Made by a program: the position numbers and the translations under genes. This document shows, piece after piece, positions 8,733 to 16,415 of a stretch of 64,000 nt of DNA. The notes below the pieces were generated by a model that worked only from the letters and a program-made list of their open reading frames with translations, ran no database searches and was not told where the DNA came from. The DNA comes from Janthinobacterium sp. BJB426 (GTDB lineage Bacteria > Pseudomonadota > Gammaproteobacteria > Burkholderiales > Burkholderiaceae_D): contig NZ_PDZL01000002.1 in assembly GCF_002735705.1 (NCBI RefSeq), positions 124,001-188,000 on the forward strand. The letters run 5' to 3'. The first letter of the stretch is position 1. The number at the start of each line of letters is the position of its first letter.

Positions 8733-8765
8733 GCCGGGCCTTGCCAGCAGGTGGCAAGGCCCGGC
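8733..8765. other. Strong intercistronic hairpin between transglutaminase and Anbu genes
   Basis: A perfect 13-bp inverted repeat (GCCGGGCCTTGCC with its complement) has a 7-base loop and lies in the 91-bp gap between the third and fourth genes of the cluster. No T-tract follows, so it is not a typical intrinsic terminator. It could stabilise the upstream mRNA end, attenuate Anbu expression, or mark separate transcription of Anbu. Confidence 0.7.
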
Positions 8766-8803
8766 TGGTGTAGAATGCTTCCCCTTTGACTTGATTTACG
8801 ACG

Positions 8804-9682
8804 ATGACTTATTGCATAGGCATGCGCCTGAACGAAGGCCTGGTCTTCCTGTCCGATTCCCGCACCAACGCCGGCGTGGACCAGGTGGGCACCTTCCGCA
8901 AGATGAGCGTGTTCGAGAACCCGGGCGACCGCATGCTGGTCCTGATGACGGCCGGCAACCTGTCGATCTCGCAGGCGATCCGCCAGATCGTTTCCGAACA
9001 CGTCGATGCGGACGGACGCAGCATCTGGAACGTGGCCAGCATGTACGATGCGGCGCGCATCGTGGGTGAAGCCGTGCGCACCGTGCACCTGCGCGAAGCG
9101 AAGGCCCTGGCCGACTGCGGCATCGACTTCAATGTCAGCATTATATTAGGCGGTCAGATAGGCGCCGAGCGCTGCCGGCTGTTCCAGGTGTATTCGGCCG
9201 GCAATTTCATTGAATCGCACGATGAAAACACGTATTTCCAGATCGGCGAAGCGAAATACGGCAAACCCATCATCGACAGGGTCATCAACCCGTTCACGCG
9301 CCTGGACGAAGCGGCCAAGTGCGCGCTGATCTCCATGGATTCGACCCTGCGCTCGAACATTTCCGTCGGCTTGCCGCTCGACTTGCTCGTCTACGAGACG
9401 GGCAGCCTGGCCGTCACGCGCTTCGTCACCATCGATGAAAAGAACCAGTATTTCCGCATGATCCGCGACACGTGGGGCGAACAGTTGAAACATGTGTTCG
9501 AAGGCATCGTCGATCCCGTGTGGAACGCCACGCCGGAAACGACGACGAACGTATTGTCATCGGCCAATATGCACAGCAAGCCCGTGCGCGTAGCCATCCC
9601 CGAGCACGTGAGCCGCGGCGGCCTGACCGTGGCGCCCCTGCAATCTTTGGCGCAGCAGTTCAGCGACGACAAGCAGCATTGA
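8804..9682 (+). CDS. Anbu-type proteasome-homologue peptidase
   Basis: The 292-residue protein belongs to the Anbu branch of the 20S proteasome/HslV superfamily. It starts MTYCIG, so removal of Met exposes Thr as the N-terminal nucleophile. It continues with the conserved LVFLSDSRTNAG, where Asp and Arg match the proteasome core, and MLVLMTAGNLS. Anbu assembles into open helical or ring-like oligomers. Its physiological substrate is not established, and the co-occurring ATP-grasp, alpha-E and transglutaminase genes suggest a dedicated peptide-modification pathway. No clear Shine-Dalgarno sequence is seen, so the start is chosen because Thr2 must be N-terminal. Confidence 0.92.
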   Translation: MTYCIGMRLNEGLVFLSDSRTNAGVDQVGTFRKMSVFENPGDRMLVLMTAGNLSISQAIRQIVSEHVDADGRSIWNVASMYDAARIVGEAVRTVHLREAKALADCGIDFNVSIILGGQIGAERCRLFQVYSAGNFIESHDENTYFQIGEAKYGKPIIDRVINPFTRLDEAAKCALISMDSTLRSNISVGLPLDLLVYETGSLAVTRFVTIDEKNQYFRMIRDTWGEQLKHVFEGIVDPVWNATPETTTNVLSSANMHSKPVRVAIPEHVSRGGLTVAPLQSLAQQFSDDKQH

Positions 9683-9790
9683 TGTTAGCCGCACCCGCTG
9701 CGCGGGGCGCTGGACAAATCGCTTTTCGCGTGCTTTTATGGCAATATGGGTTGACATTCAATCCAGATTGACATGAAAGGCAGGTGGCGC

Positions 9791-11131
9791 ATGGACTTGA
9801 TCACTTCCGCTGTCGTGGCGGCCATCGGGCATGGCGCGCCGGGCCACGCTCCCGAAGCCGTGGCCAGCCACTATGAACGGCTCAAGCAGGCCATCGCCAG
9901 GTTCGACGGCGCCGCCGCCATCCTGGCCGCGATCGCCGCGCTGGAAGCCGAGCCCGCCAATACCCAGCTGCAACTGGCCCTGTCGGCCGCCCTGTCCGGC
10001 GCGAAAGTGCCGGACGACATGGGAACCCTGTTTGCCGCGCAAGGCTTGCTCGATGCGCTGCAGCGGCCTTTTTCCCAGGCGCCCGACGTGGAAGCCGTGC
10101 CCGCGCCGGCCGATAAAGGCGCCGTCGTGTCTAACTATGCCGTCGTCAAAGTGTATTTCGCCACGGACCGCCAGCGCGACGTGGGCAAGCCGCCGGCCCA
10201 GCGCTTCAGCGGCGAACGCAACATCAAGAGCGGTAATGGTCCGCTCAGCTATGGCAGCTGCGACATCAGCATCCCCCGCGACCACCGCATGGGCCAGCTG
10301 GAATCGCCGTCGCTGTGGCGCCTGGAATTTCGCGACGATCCGGCCAAGCACGTGGTGCTGCTGTCCGCCGAGGTGCAAGACCGCGCCAACTTCTTTGCCG
10401 CACTAAAAACGCAGATCCGCGCTTCGGCCGGCAAGAGCGCCTTTGTCTTCGTGCACGGCTACAACGTGAGTTTCGAGGATGCGGCGCGGCGCACGGGACA
10501 GATGGCCTACGACCTGGGCTTTGACGGCGCGCCCGTGTTCTACAGCTGGCCGTCACGCGGCGAGGTGGCCGGCTACACCATCGATGAAAACAATATCGAG
10601 TGGAGCACGCCTCACCTCACCGACTTCCTGGCCGACTTTCTTGCCAGCACGGAGGCGGCGCAAGTGTATCTAGTCGGCCACAGCATGGGCAGCCGTGGCC
10701 TGGCGCGGGCCGTGGCCGACTTGCTGGCCGCGCAGCCGCAGCTGGCGCAAAAGATCACGGAAATCATCCTGTCCGCGCCCGATATCGACGCGGCCATCTT
10801 CAAGCACGATATCGCGCCGAAACTGGCCGGCGCGCGCAATCCCGTCACCTTGTATGCCTCGTCGCAAGACCTGGCCCTGGCCGCCTCGAAAACCGTGCAC
10901 GGCTACGCGCGCGCGGGCGACAGCGGCGCCGGCATGCTGATCGTGGCGGGCGTGGAAACCATCGACGCCACCGGGGTCGACACGAGTTTCATGAAACATG
11001 CGTATTTCGCGGAAAAGCGCTCCGCCCTGTCCGACATGTTTTATCTGATACGCAACCATGCGCGCGCCGACCAGCGCTTTCTCGACCCCGTCGATACGGT
11101 GGCCGGCCGCTATTGGACGTTCAAACCATGA
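9791..11131 (+). CDS. Alpha/beta hydrolase of the DUF900 family
   Basis: The product is 446 residues from the ATG at 9791, which has AGGTGG about 4 bases upstream. An in-frame ATG lies 18 bases earlier without such a site. The first 120 residues are helical and not recognised. A DUF900 alpha/beta hydrolase domain follows, starting near VKVYFATDR. The oxyanion strand is FVFVHGYNVSF and the nucleophile elbow is LVGHSMGS with Ser as nucleophile. LSAPDIDAAIF probably carries the acid. The family includes esterases and lipases of unknown substrate. There is no signal peptide, so it is probably cytoplasmic. It follows the Anbu gene by about 110 bases and may be a separate transcript. Confidence 0.85.
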   Translation: MDLITSAVVAAIGHGAPGHAPEAVASHYERLKQAIARFDGAAAILAAIAALEAEPANTQLQLALSAALSGAKVPDDMGTLFAAQGLLDALQRPFSQAPDVEAVPAPADKGAVVSNYAVVKVYFATDRQRDVGKPPAQRFSGERNIKSGNGPLSYGSCDISIPRDHRMGQLESPSLWRLEFRDDPAKHVVLLSAEVQDRANFFAALKTQIRASAGKSAFVFVHGYNVSFEDAARRTGQMAYDLGFDGAPVFYSWPSRGEVAGYTIDENNIEWSTPHLTDFLADFLASTEAAQVYLVGHSMGSRGLARAVADLLAAQPQLAQKITEIILSAPDIDAAIFKHDIAPKLAGARNPVTLYASSQDLALAASKTVHGYARAGDSGAGMLIVAGVETIDATGVDTSFMKHAYFAEKRSALSDMFYLIRNHARADQRFLDPVDTVAGRYWTFKP

Positions 11132-11233
11132 CGCCGTTCCATCGAGTGCGGCACGCATGCTAAGATACGGCCCAGAGGGTGGCAAAGGCACGGCGATGAC
11201 GCCGCCAGCCGATCCCCCGCAAGCAGGCCTATC

Positions 11234-11659
11234 ATGTTGACATCATCTTCTACACCGCAAGCAGAATCGCTGATCCGCAACACCAACGCCCGCGTCACCA
11301 AGACGCGCGTGAAGGTGCTCGACTTTTTAATGGCGCAAAGCCGTTCGCTGACCCACCATGAAATCCAGCAGGCGCTGTCGCAGGACAGCGACATCGATTC
11401 CGTCACCCTGTACCGGGTGCTGGAATGGCTGACGGAAAATGAACTGGTGCACCGCATCGCGGGCGCCGACCAGGTGTGGCGCTTCAGCGCGGGCGCCGGC
11501 CACCAGGCGCACGAACACGCGCATTTCCAGTGCACCAAATGCGCGAACGTCACCTGCTTCAATGAAGTCAAGCTGCCGCCGCCCGTGCTCTTGCCGGAAG
11601 GTTTCAGCGGCGGCGAAGTCGATTACCTGATCAAGGGCCTGTGCCCGCGCTGCAAGTAA
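11234..11659 (+). CDS. Fur-family transcriptional regulator, probably zinc-responsive (Zur-like)
   Basis: The 141-residue protein has a Fur-type winged helix (TKTRVKVLDFL, then DSVTLYRVLEWL as recognition helix). A metal-binding C-terminal half follows, with a His-rich stretch (GHQAHEHAHF) and two CxxC pairs, CTKC near residue 96 and CPRC at the C-terminus, that form the structural zinc site. The gene faces a group that encodes a NicO-like transporter and two COG0523 metallochaperone GTPases, a setting typical of Zur rather than iron Fur. The metal assignment is therefore from context. Two matching dyads in the distal GTPase promoter at 15330-15377 are candidate operators. Confidence 0.85.
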   Translation: MLTSSSTPQAESLIRNTNARVTKTRVKVLDFLMAQSRSLTHHEIQQALSQDSDIDSVTLYRVLEWLTENELVHRIAGADQVWRFSAGAGHQAHEHAHFQCTKCANVTCFNEVKLPPPVLLPEGFSGGEVDYLIKGLCPRCK

Positions 11660-11664
11660 TTCTC

Positions 11665-11700
11665 AAAAAGACATCACCTGATCAATAGAGCCAGGTGATG
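11665..11700 (-). terminator. Intrinsic terminator of the acetyltransferase gene, overlapping its last codons
   Basis: Read on the minus strand, a perfect 9-bp stem (CATCACCTG / CAGGTGATG) with an 11-base loop is followed by TCTTTTT. The 5' arm encodes the final HHL codons of the acetyltransferase and the 3' arm includes its TGA stop. Coding sequence and terminator are therefore superimposed. The same hairpin lies 12 bases after the stop of the convergent regulator gene but lacks a T-tract in that direction. Confidence 0.75.
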
Positions 11701-12192
11701 CTCGTCATAGAATAAGTCGCCCACGCGCATCGAGCGCGGTTCCGTGCCATACGCGATAAATCCCAGCGATTCATACAGGCCCAAGGCGGCATTGTTTTCC
11801 GCATTTACGCTTAAATGCACTTGCATGACGGCAGGGTCAGCTTCGGCCTGTTCGATGCAGGCGTTCACGAGACGCCGCGCCACACCCTTGCCCCGTTGCG
11901 TCACATCGACAAACACGCCCCACAGCAAGGCCTTGTGCGACAGTTGCCGCATGGATTCGCGCCGCAAGCCGGCAAAACCGACCAGGCGTTCGCCATCGAA
12001 GGCGCCGAAAGCCCTGTGCAGCGGGCCGCCGGCGATGCGCTGCACATGTTCTTGCGGCGTGCGCGCCAGTTCATCCTCGCGCGACGAGGAAAACGAGCTG
12101 GGCGAATCAAGGATGGCGCGCAGGCGCAGCGCGCAAAAGGCGGCGGTGTCGGCTGGCGTCAGCAGGCGGATGACGATTTCAGGTGCGGGCAT
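11674..12192 (-). CDS. GNAT-family N-acetyltransferase
   Basis: The 172-residue protein has the GNAT layout: an N-terminal strand and helix (IRLLTPADTAAFCALR), the central GFAGLRRE and ALLWGVFVDVTQRGKGVARRLV motif A, where the Q/RGxGxA loop binds acetyl-CoA, and the C-terminal NNAALGLYESLGF motif B. The acceptor substrate cannot be inferred. It is convergent with the Fur-family regulator and ends inside a terminator hairpin. No clear ribosome-binding site is seen before the ATG. Confidence 0.88.
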   Translation of the reverse strand: MPAPEIVIRLLTPADTAAFCALRLRAILDSPSSFSSSREDELARTPQEHVQRIAGGPLHRAFGAFDGERLVGFAGLRRESMRQLSHKALLWGVFVDVTQRGKGVARRLVNACIEQAEADPAVMQVHLSVNAENNAALGLYESLGFIAYGTEPRSMRVGDLFYDEHHLALLIR

Positions 12193-12236
12193 GGTGGAAT
12201 CCGGCAGTTTTTTTCCATTATACCCACGCCCCCGTC

Positions 12237-13025
12237 TCAGGCACGCACGCGGCGCAAACCCAGCAAGGTCCAGCCGTACAGGGCCGCCATCAGCAGCACC
12301 ATGGCCGCGCCGAGGGCCGCCGTCCAGCTTTCCGGCAGCGACCAGGCGGAGTCAAACTTGCCGGCCGCCATGGTGCCAGCCATGGCCACGCAGATGGCGA
12401 CGATGGGCCAGCCCAGGCGGCGCCGGAAGGCGCGCACGATATCCGCCTGGCCGGTGCGCATGACTTTCGCCGTGACCCAGCCATCGAAGGTATCGGTCAC
12501 GCCCATGCCGACGGCAAACACCAGGCCGGTCAGCAAGGCTGGCTGCATGCCGCCCAGCGCGACGGCCGCATAGCCCCAGGCGGCCGCCTGCAGGGCCGTG
12601 TCGAACACCAGCGCGAACAGCATGCCGACGAGGATGGCGGCCAGCGGCCCCGATGCGCCCCGCAACCAGCGTGGCAACAGCCGGCCGCGCACGTCGGCCA
12701 GTTGCGCGCCAGCCAGCAAGCTGCGCGCATTCATGCCGGCGATGAGCAGCAGCAAGGCGATGGGCAGCCATTCCAGCCAGCCAAACACGGCCTCCGACGG
12801 CGTAAATTGCTGCGACGCGACGGCGGCCACGGCCACGATGGCCAGCACGGTGAGGCCATGGCCCAGTGCAAACAGCGCCCCCATCCACGGCGCCCAGCGC
12901 GGCGCTGCCGCCTGGCTGCGCAGGGTCAGACCATCGACGGCGGCCAGGTGGTCCGGTTCCAGCCCATGTCGCATGCCAAGCAGAAAGATCAGCGCCAGGG
13001 CGGGCAAGCCCGCTTCCACGCTCAT
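12237..13025 (-). CDS. NicO/NiCoT-like divalent metal transporter, membrane protein
   Basis: The 262-residue integral membrane protein has about six hydrophobic segments. Near the N-terminus it carries MRHGLEPDHLAAVD, a His/Asp-containing helix that matches the signature of the nickel/cobalt transporter superfamily (RHA(V/F)DADH in classical members). The start at 13025 was chosen because ATGA overlaps the stop of the upstream COG0523 GTPase and because the protein then begins at the first membrane helix. Co-transcription with two COG0523 GTPases suggests uptake or export of a transition metal. The metal, whether zinc, nickel or cobalt, is not determined by the sequence. Confidence 0.8.
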   Translation of the reverse strand: MSVEAGLPALALIFLLGMRHGLEPDHLAAVDGLTLRSQAAAPRWAPWMGALFALGHGLTVLAIVAVAAVASQQFTPSEAVFGWLEWLPIALLLLIAGMNARSLLAGAQLADVRGRLLPRWLRGASGPLAAILVGMLFALVFDTALQAAAWGYAAVALGGMQPALLTGLVFAVGMGVTDTFDGWVTAKVMRTGQADIVRAFRRRLGWPIVAICVAMAGTMAAGKFDSAWSLPESWTAALGAAMVLLMAALYGWTLLGLRRVRA

Positions 13026-14035
13026 GCGGCCACCACGCCGGGGCTGTCCGCCGTGGCCAGCGTGGTCACGCAGCGGTCCAGGCCCCGGATCAGCATATCC
13101 TGCGGCAAGTCGCGGCCGATAAAGATGATCTTGCTGGCGCGCGTTTCCCCGTCGCGCCACGGCGCACCCAGTTCCGAGCCCATCAGCATGTGCACGCCCT
13201 GGAACACGGCGCGGCATGGCATGTCGGCAACATACAAGATGCCCTTGTAACGCATCAGCTGGGCGCCGAACAGCTGTACCACAGCATCCAGAAAATTTTC
13301 CACCTGCAGCAGATCCAGGGGCTGGGACTGGTGGTAGACGAACGATTGCACGCCGTCGCCATGGCGGTGCCCCAGTTCCCCCAGGAAATCCGGCTCCAGC
13401 TCGACGATGGCGTTCAAGTTGAAACCGCGAATGTTCAGGATGTCGCGCAGCGGCACATTGCCAAAGCTTACTTTCTGGATGCTGGCGCGGCCATTGATGG
13501 CGACCAAGCGCTGGCGCAGCGCGGCCAGCTCGTCCTTGCTGACCAGGTCCGTCTTCGACAGCAGGATGCGGTCGGCAAAGCCCACTTGCTCCTGGGCTTC
13601 CTTGTGCGCCGTCAATTGCTGCTGCGCGTGGCGCGCATCGACCACCGTCAAAATGGCGTCGAGCATGTAAAACTCGCTGATTGACGGTTCCGCAAAGAAG
13701 GTTTGCGCCACGGGACCAGGCGCGGCCAGGCCCGTCGTTTCGATGATCACGTGGTCGAACGCGATGGTTCCGGCTTGACGCTTGGCGTGCAATTCGCCCA
13801 GGATGCGGATCAGGTCGCCGCGCACGCTGCAGCAGATGCAGCCATTGTTCATTTCCACGATCTGCTCGTTGCTATCTTGCACCAGCAAGCCATGGTCGAT
13901 GCTTTCGGCGGCGAATTCGTTTTCGATCACGGCAATGCGCACGCCGTGATCGCCCTGCAATATGCGCTTGAGCAAGGTGGTTTTCCCGCTGCCGAGAAAA
14001 CCAGTGATGATGGTAACGGGGATCAGTTCTGTCAT
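13022..14035 (-). CDS. COG0523 (CobW-type) metallochaperone GTPase
   Basis: The 337-residue GTPase of the G3E family has Walker A GFLGSGKTT at residues 12-20, the metal-binding CxCC in NNGCICCSV (Cys66, 68 and 69), Walker B/EETGL-type IIETTGLAAPG and a guanine-specificity SKTDLV. Homologues load zinc or cobalt into client proteins under metal shortage. It has a good ribosome-binding site (TAGGAATG). It lies 19 bases downstream of a second COG0523 gene and overlaps the transporter gene by 4 bases, so the three form one operon. A metal-starvation role is inferred from family and context. Confidence 0.92.
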   Translation of the reverse strand: MTELIPVTIITGFLGSGKTTLLKRILQGDHGVRIAVIENEFAAESIDHGLLVQDSNEQIVEMNNGCICCSVRGDLIRILGELHAKRQAGTIAFDHVIIETTGLAAPGPVAQTFFAEPSISEFYMLDAILTVVDARHAQQQLTAHKEAQEQVGFADRILLSKTDLVSKDELAALRQRLVAINGRASIQKVSFGNVPLRDILNIRGFNLNAIVELEPDFLGELGHRHGDGVQSFVYHQSQPLDLLQVENFLDAVVQLFGAQLMRYKGILYVADMPCRAVFQGVHMLMGSELGAPWRDGETRASKIIFIGRDLPQDMLIRGLDRCVTTLATADSPGVVAA

Positions 14036-14054
14036 AGTGCATTCCTATCGATGG

Positions 14055-15281
14055 TTAATCTTCAAGTTCTTCCATGCGTTGCCATTGGGGAAACGGGTCG
14101 GGCAGCTTGCGCCAGGCGGCCATGCCCTGGCGCGTTTCCGTGTAGTTGAGTTGACATTTCTTTAAGTCCGCCTCGATGGCGGCCTGGTCCATGTCCTGGC
14201 CGATGAAGACGAGCTCCTGGTAGCGGTCGCCATACGTTTCGCTCCAGCCCGCCTTGACTTCCGCCAGCGAGGCCGCATCCGTGGGCCAGCGCTCCTTCGG
14301 CACGGAGGCCCACCACAAGCCCACGGGTTCGATATTCATCAGCTTGCCCGCGCCGGACAGGCTGGCCACCCATTCGGGACGGCTGGCCAGCCAGAAATAT
14401 CCCTTGCTGCGCACCACGCCCTTGATCGGCTGGGCAATGTAGTCATGCAAGCGCTGCGCGTGGAACGGCTCTTTCGCCCGGTAAACGAAGCTGTTGATGC
14501 CATATGTTTCCGTCTCCGGCGTGTGGGTGCCGGCCAGCTCCTGGGCCCAGCCCGGCATGCCGGCCGCCTGCTCCAGGTCGAACAAGTTCGTGCCCAGGAT
14601 GGCGTCCAGCGGCACGACGGACTGGTTGGTTTCGATGATGCGCGCGCCGGGATTGAGGGCTTTTAAAATGGCCAGCACGCGCAGGCGCTCATCTGCGTCG
14701 ACCATGTCGACCTTGTTGAGGACGATGACATTGGCAAACTCGATCTGCTCCGTGAGCAAATTGGCCAGCTGGCGGTCGTCGCCCTCGCCCGCGATTTCGC
14801 CCCGCTGCTCCAGGCTGTCTTCGCTGTGGAAATCGTTGAGCAGGTTGGCACAGTCGACGACGGTGACCATGCAGTCGATGCGCGCCACGTCGTTCAGGCT
14901 GTCGCCGTGCTCATCCTCGAAGTCGAAGGTGGCGGCCACGGGCATCGGCTCACCCACGCCCGTCGATTCAATCAGCAAATAATCGAAGCGGTCTTCCGCC
15001 GCCAGGCGCCGCACTTCCAGCAACAGATCGTCGCGCAGGGTGCAGCAGATGCAGCCGTTCGACATTTCCACGAGTTTTTCTTCCGTGCGCGACAGGGCCG
15101 CACCGGCCGCCTCCGCGCTGTCTTTCACCAGCGAGGCATCGATATTGACTTCGCTCATGTCGTTGACGATGACGGCCACCCGCTTGCCTTCGCGGTTGCG
15201 CAAGATGTGGTTGAGCAAGGTGGTCTTGCCGGCGCCGAGAAAGCCGGACAGGACGGTGACGGGGAGTTTGCGCTGGGTCAT
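14055..15281 (-). CDS. COG0523 (CobW-type) GTPase, longer paralogue, first gene of metal operon
   Basis: The 408-residue G3E GTPase has Walker [10 protein letters not shown], the CxCC metal motif in SNGCICCTL (Cys77, 79 and 80), [10 protein letters not shown] and NKVDMV. The start at 15281 is supported by AAGGA 7-8 bases upstream; the frame extends 28 codons further without one. The C-terminal CobW_C domain ([21 protein letters not shown]) matches the YciC/ZagA-like subgroup associated with zinc limitation. The upstream region holds a perfect TATAAT and two identically built dyads, consistent with repression by a Fur-family regulator. Confidence 0.92.
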   Translation of the reverse strand: MTQRKLPVTVLSGFLGAGKTTLLNHILRNREGKRVAVIVNDMSEVNIDASLVKDSAEAAGAALSRTEEKLVEMSNGCICCTLRDDLLLEVRRLAAEDRFDYLLIESTGVGEPMPVAATFDFEDEHGDSLNDVARIDCMVTVVDCANLLNDFHSEDSLEQRGEIAGEGDDRQLANLLTEQIEFANVIVLNKVDMVDADERLRVLAILKALNPGARIIETNQSVVPLDAILGTNLFDLEQAAGMPGWAQELAGTHTPETETYGINSFVYRAKEPFHAQRLHDYIAQPIKGVVRSKGYFWLASRPEWVASLSGAGKLMNIEPVGLWWASVPKERWPTDAASLAEVKAGWSETYGDRYQELVFIGQDMDQAAIEADLKKCQLNYTETRQGMAAWRKLPDPFPQWQRMEELED

Positions 15282-15329
15282 GGGGATTCCTTCGGCTGGC
15301 TGAGTTGCTGAGTTGGCGATGGTCGCACT

Positions 15330-15348
15330 AATGCAAATAAATTGCGTT
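15330..15348. promoter_or_regulatory. Candidate operator 1, AATGCAA-N5-TTGCGTT
   Basis: This 19-bp dyad has 7-bp arms matching at 6 of 7 positions around a 5-bp spacer. It has the same architecture as the perfect dyad at 15359-15377, with centres 29 bp apart. It lies just downstream of the predicted minus-strand -10 box and would cover the transcription start of the COG0523 operon. A Zur-type repressor is the obvious candidate, but the motif is not one I can match to a known consensus. Confidence 0.55.
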
Positions 15349-15353
15349 TTCAA

Positions 15354-15359
15354 ATTATA
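15354..15359 (-). promoter_or_regulatory. -10 box (TATAAT) of the COG0523 operon promoter
   Basis: On the minus strand the bases read TATAAT, identical to the sigma-70 -10 consensus, about 75 bases upstream of the first COG0523 start codon. No good -35 is visible at 16-18 bases. The box sits between two palindromic operator candidates. Confidence 0.55.
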
Positions 15360-15377
15360 ATGCAACTAACTTGCATT
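15359..15377. promoter_or_regulatory. Candidate operator 2, perfect dyad AATGCAA-N5-TTGCATT
   Basis: A perfect 7-bp inverted repeat around a 5-bp spacer (CTAAC) lies in the -10/-35 spacer of the predicted COG0523 promoter. Its AT-rich 7-5-7 symmetry and pairing with a second copy suggest a dimeric repressor. The neighbouring Fur-family protein is the most likely ligand; this is inferred from position only. Confidence 0.6.
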
Positions 15378-15679
15378 TGTGTGGCGATCTTTGTCTGCCA
15401 CCGTGAAAAAGAGGAATCCATGCGCTACCAGCAGGATCAGGATCCCGGCCCTCGACGTGCTAGAGTGCAAGCTCGTCGGCGATGCCATCGAAGTAAGCGC
15501 ATGGGGGCTGACTGTTGTCGGCAGCCCTTGGATGATGCGATGAAGACTGGTTCTGCCCCTCGTGCAGACATACAGCCGTGCTTCTCAGCCGCGCGGCCGC
15601 GTGAGCATCACATCGGCTGGCTTCGATTGTATTAGCCCTTAGCAAGCCGCTCTTAACTATTTTATTCTCGCCTAGCCTA
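15378..15679. other. Non-coding gap with a degraded-looking coding trace
   Basis: These 302 bases hold no convincing gene. An ATG at 15421 has AGAGGAATCC upstream, but its reading frame gives an Arg-rich, unprotein-like product. The frame one base later (about 15422-15544) reads ALDVLECKLVGDAIEVSAWG and on to a stop, which looks protein-like but has no start. This could be a frameshifted remnant. Base composition changes from GC-rich to AT-rich toward the right end. Confidence 0.35.
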
Positions 15680-16324
15680 ATGAAAAAAATACTGATAATA
15701 AGCCTGCTCGCTCTCATCTCTATATATGTTTTTAAGCAAATGATTTACAACCCCTACATATGGAAACAAACCATTAACAGCCCTGAGCATAAATTGCAAA
15801 TTGGAAGTTTTATTTTCAACAAAAGAACAGGGGTGAATGGTGGAAGCCAAAGCATTCAAACGGATCATTACATTTTCAAAGTAATAGAGATCAATGGCGA
15901 TCATGTTCGGCTTTCTGTTGTCAGGCAATTGTCGAAAAATAACACAATTTCACAATCCGACTTCTCGACCACAAAAGAGCATTTTGAATATTTAAAAAAA
16001 CATATCAATGAAATTACAGTTACAGGAATATTAACAAAAGACTTATTCGCTGGAAATTATGAGCCATATACCATGAATGATTATTTACTGAAGAAGTATC
16101 CTTCATTGGAAAAATCAAGGTATTACTTCGAAGATATCCCTGAAGATATGAAAAATTTGCCGTTACCGACAGACCATATCAAACTACTGGATTATTTTAG
16201 TTCAATCTATTCCAAAAAAGAAATTATTGAAAATGGCAATCTTGTACTCTGGGTTTTAAATAATAGCGGTAATCCTGAATTAGCCAAAAACTCAGCAGAA
16301 GATATAGATTTGATACAAAATTAG
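15680..16324 (+). CDS. AT-rich orphan gene, N-terminally anchored protein of unknown function
   Basis: The 214-residue protein has a hydrophobic N-terminal segment (residues 4-20, no cleavage site seen) and an otherwise polar, Lys/Asn/Ile-rich sequence. Codon use is strongly AT-biased and unlike nearly all neighbours, which points to recent acquisition. The topology suggests a bitopic protein with its bulk in the periplasm. I recognise no family. It could be an effector- or immunity-type accessory protein, but nothing in the sequence shows this. It is preceded by a gap containing a broken coding trace. No strong ribosome-binding site is visible. Confidence 0.7.
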   Translation: MKKILIISLLALISIYVFKQMIYNPYIWKQTINSPEHKLQIGSFIFNKRTGVNGGSQSIQTDHYIFKVIEINGDHVRLSVVRQLSKNNTISQSDFSTTKEHFEYLKKHINEITVTGILTKDLFAGNYEPYTMNDYLLKKYPSLEKSRYYFEDIPEDMKNLPLPTDHIKLLDYFSSIYSKKEIIENGNLVLWVLNNSGNPELAKNSAEDIDLIQN

Positions 16325-16415
16325 ATTTTTGTCGCGCTTGATCAATTGTGCTTGCATGGCGCGTGAAGATACTCCATCTTGCCACAGTTCAATTTTTACA
16401 ATCACCAAGGAATCG

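Noticed and set aside
15421..15635. Small ORF with a good ribosome-binding site in the gap after the COG0523 promoter
   Set aside because: Its product is Arg/Gln-rich and unlike a protein; the adjacent frame looks more coding but has no start, so it was noted only as a possible remnant.
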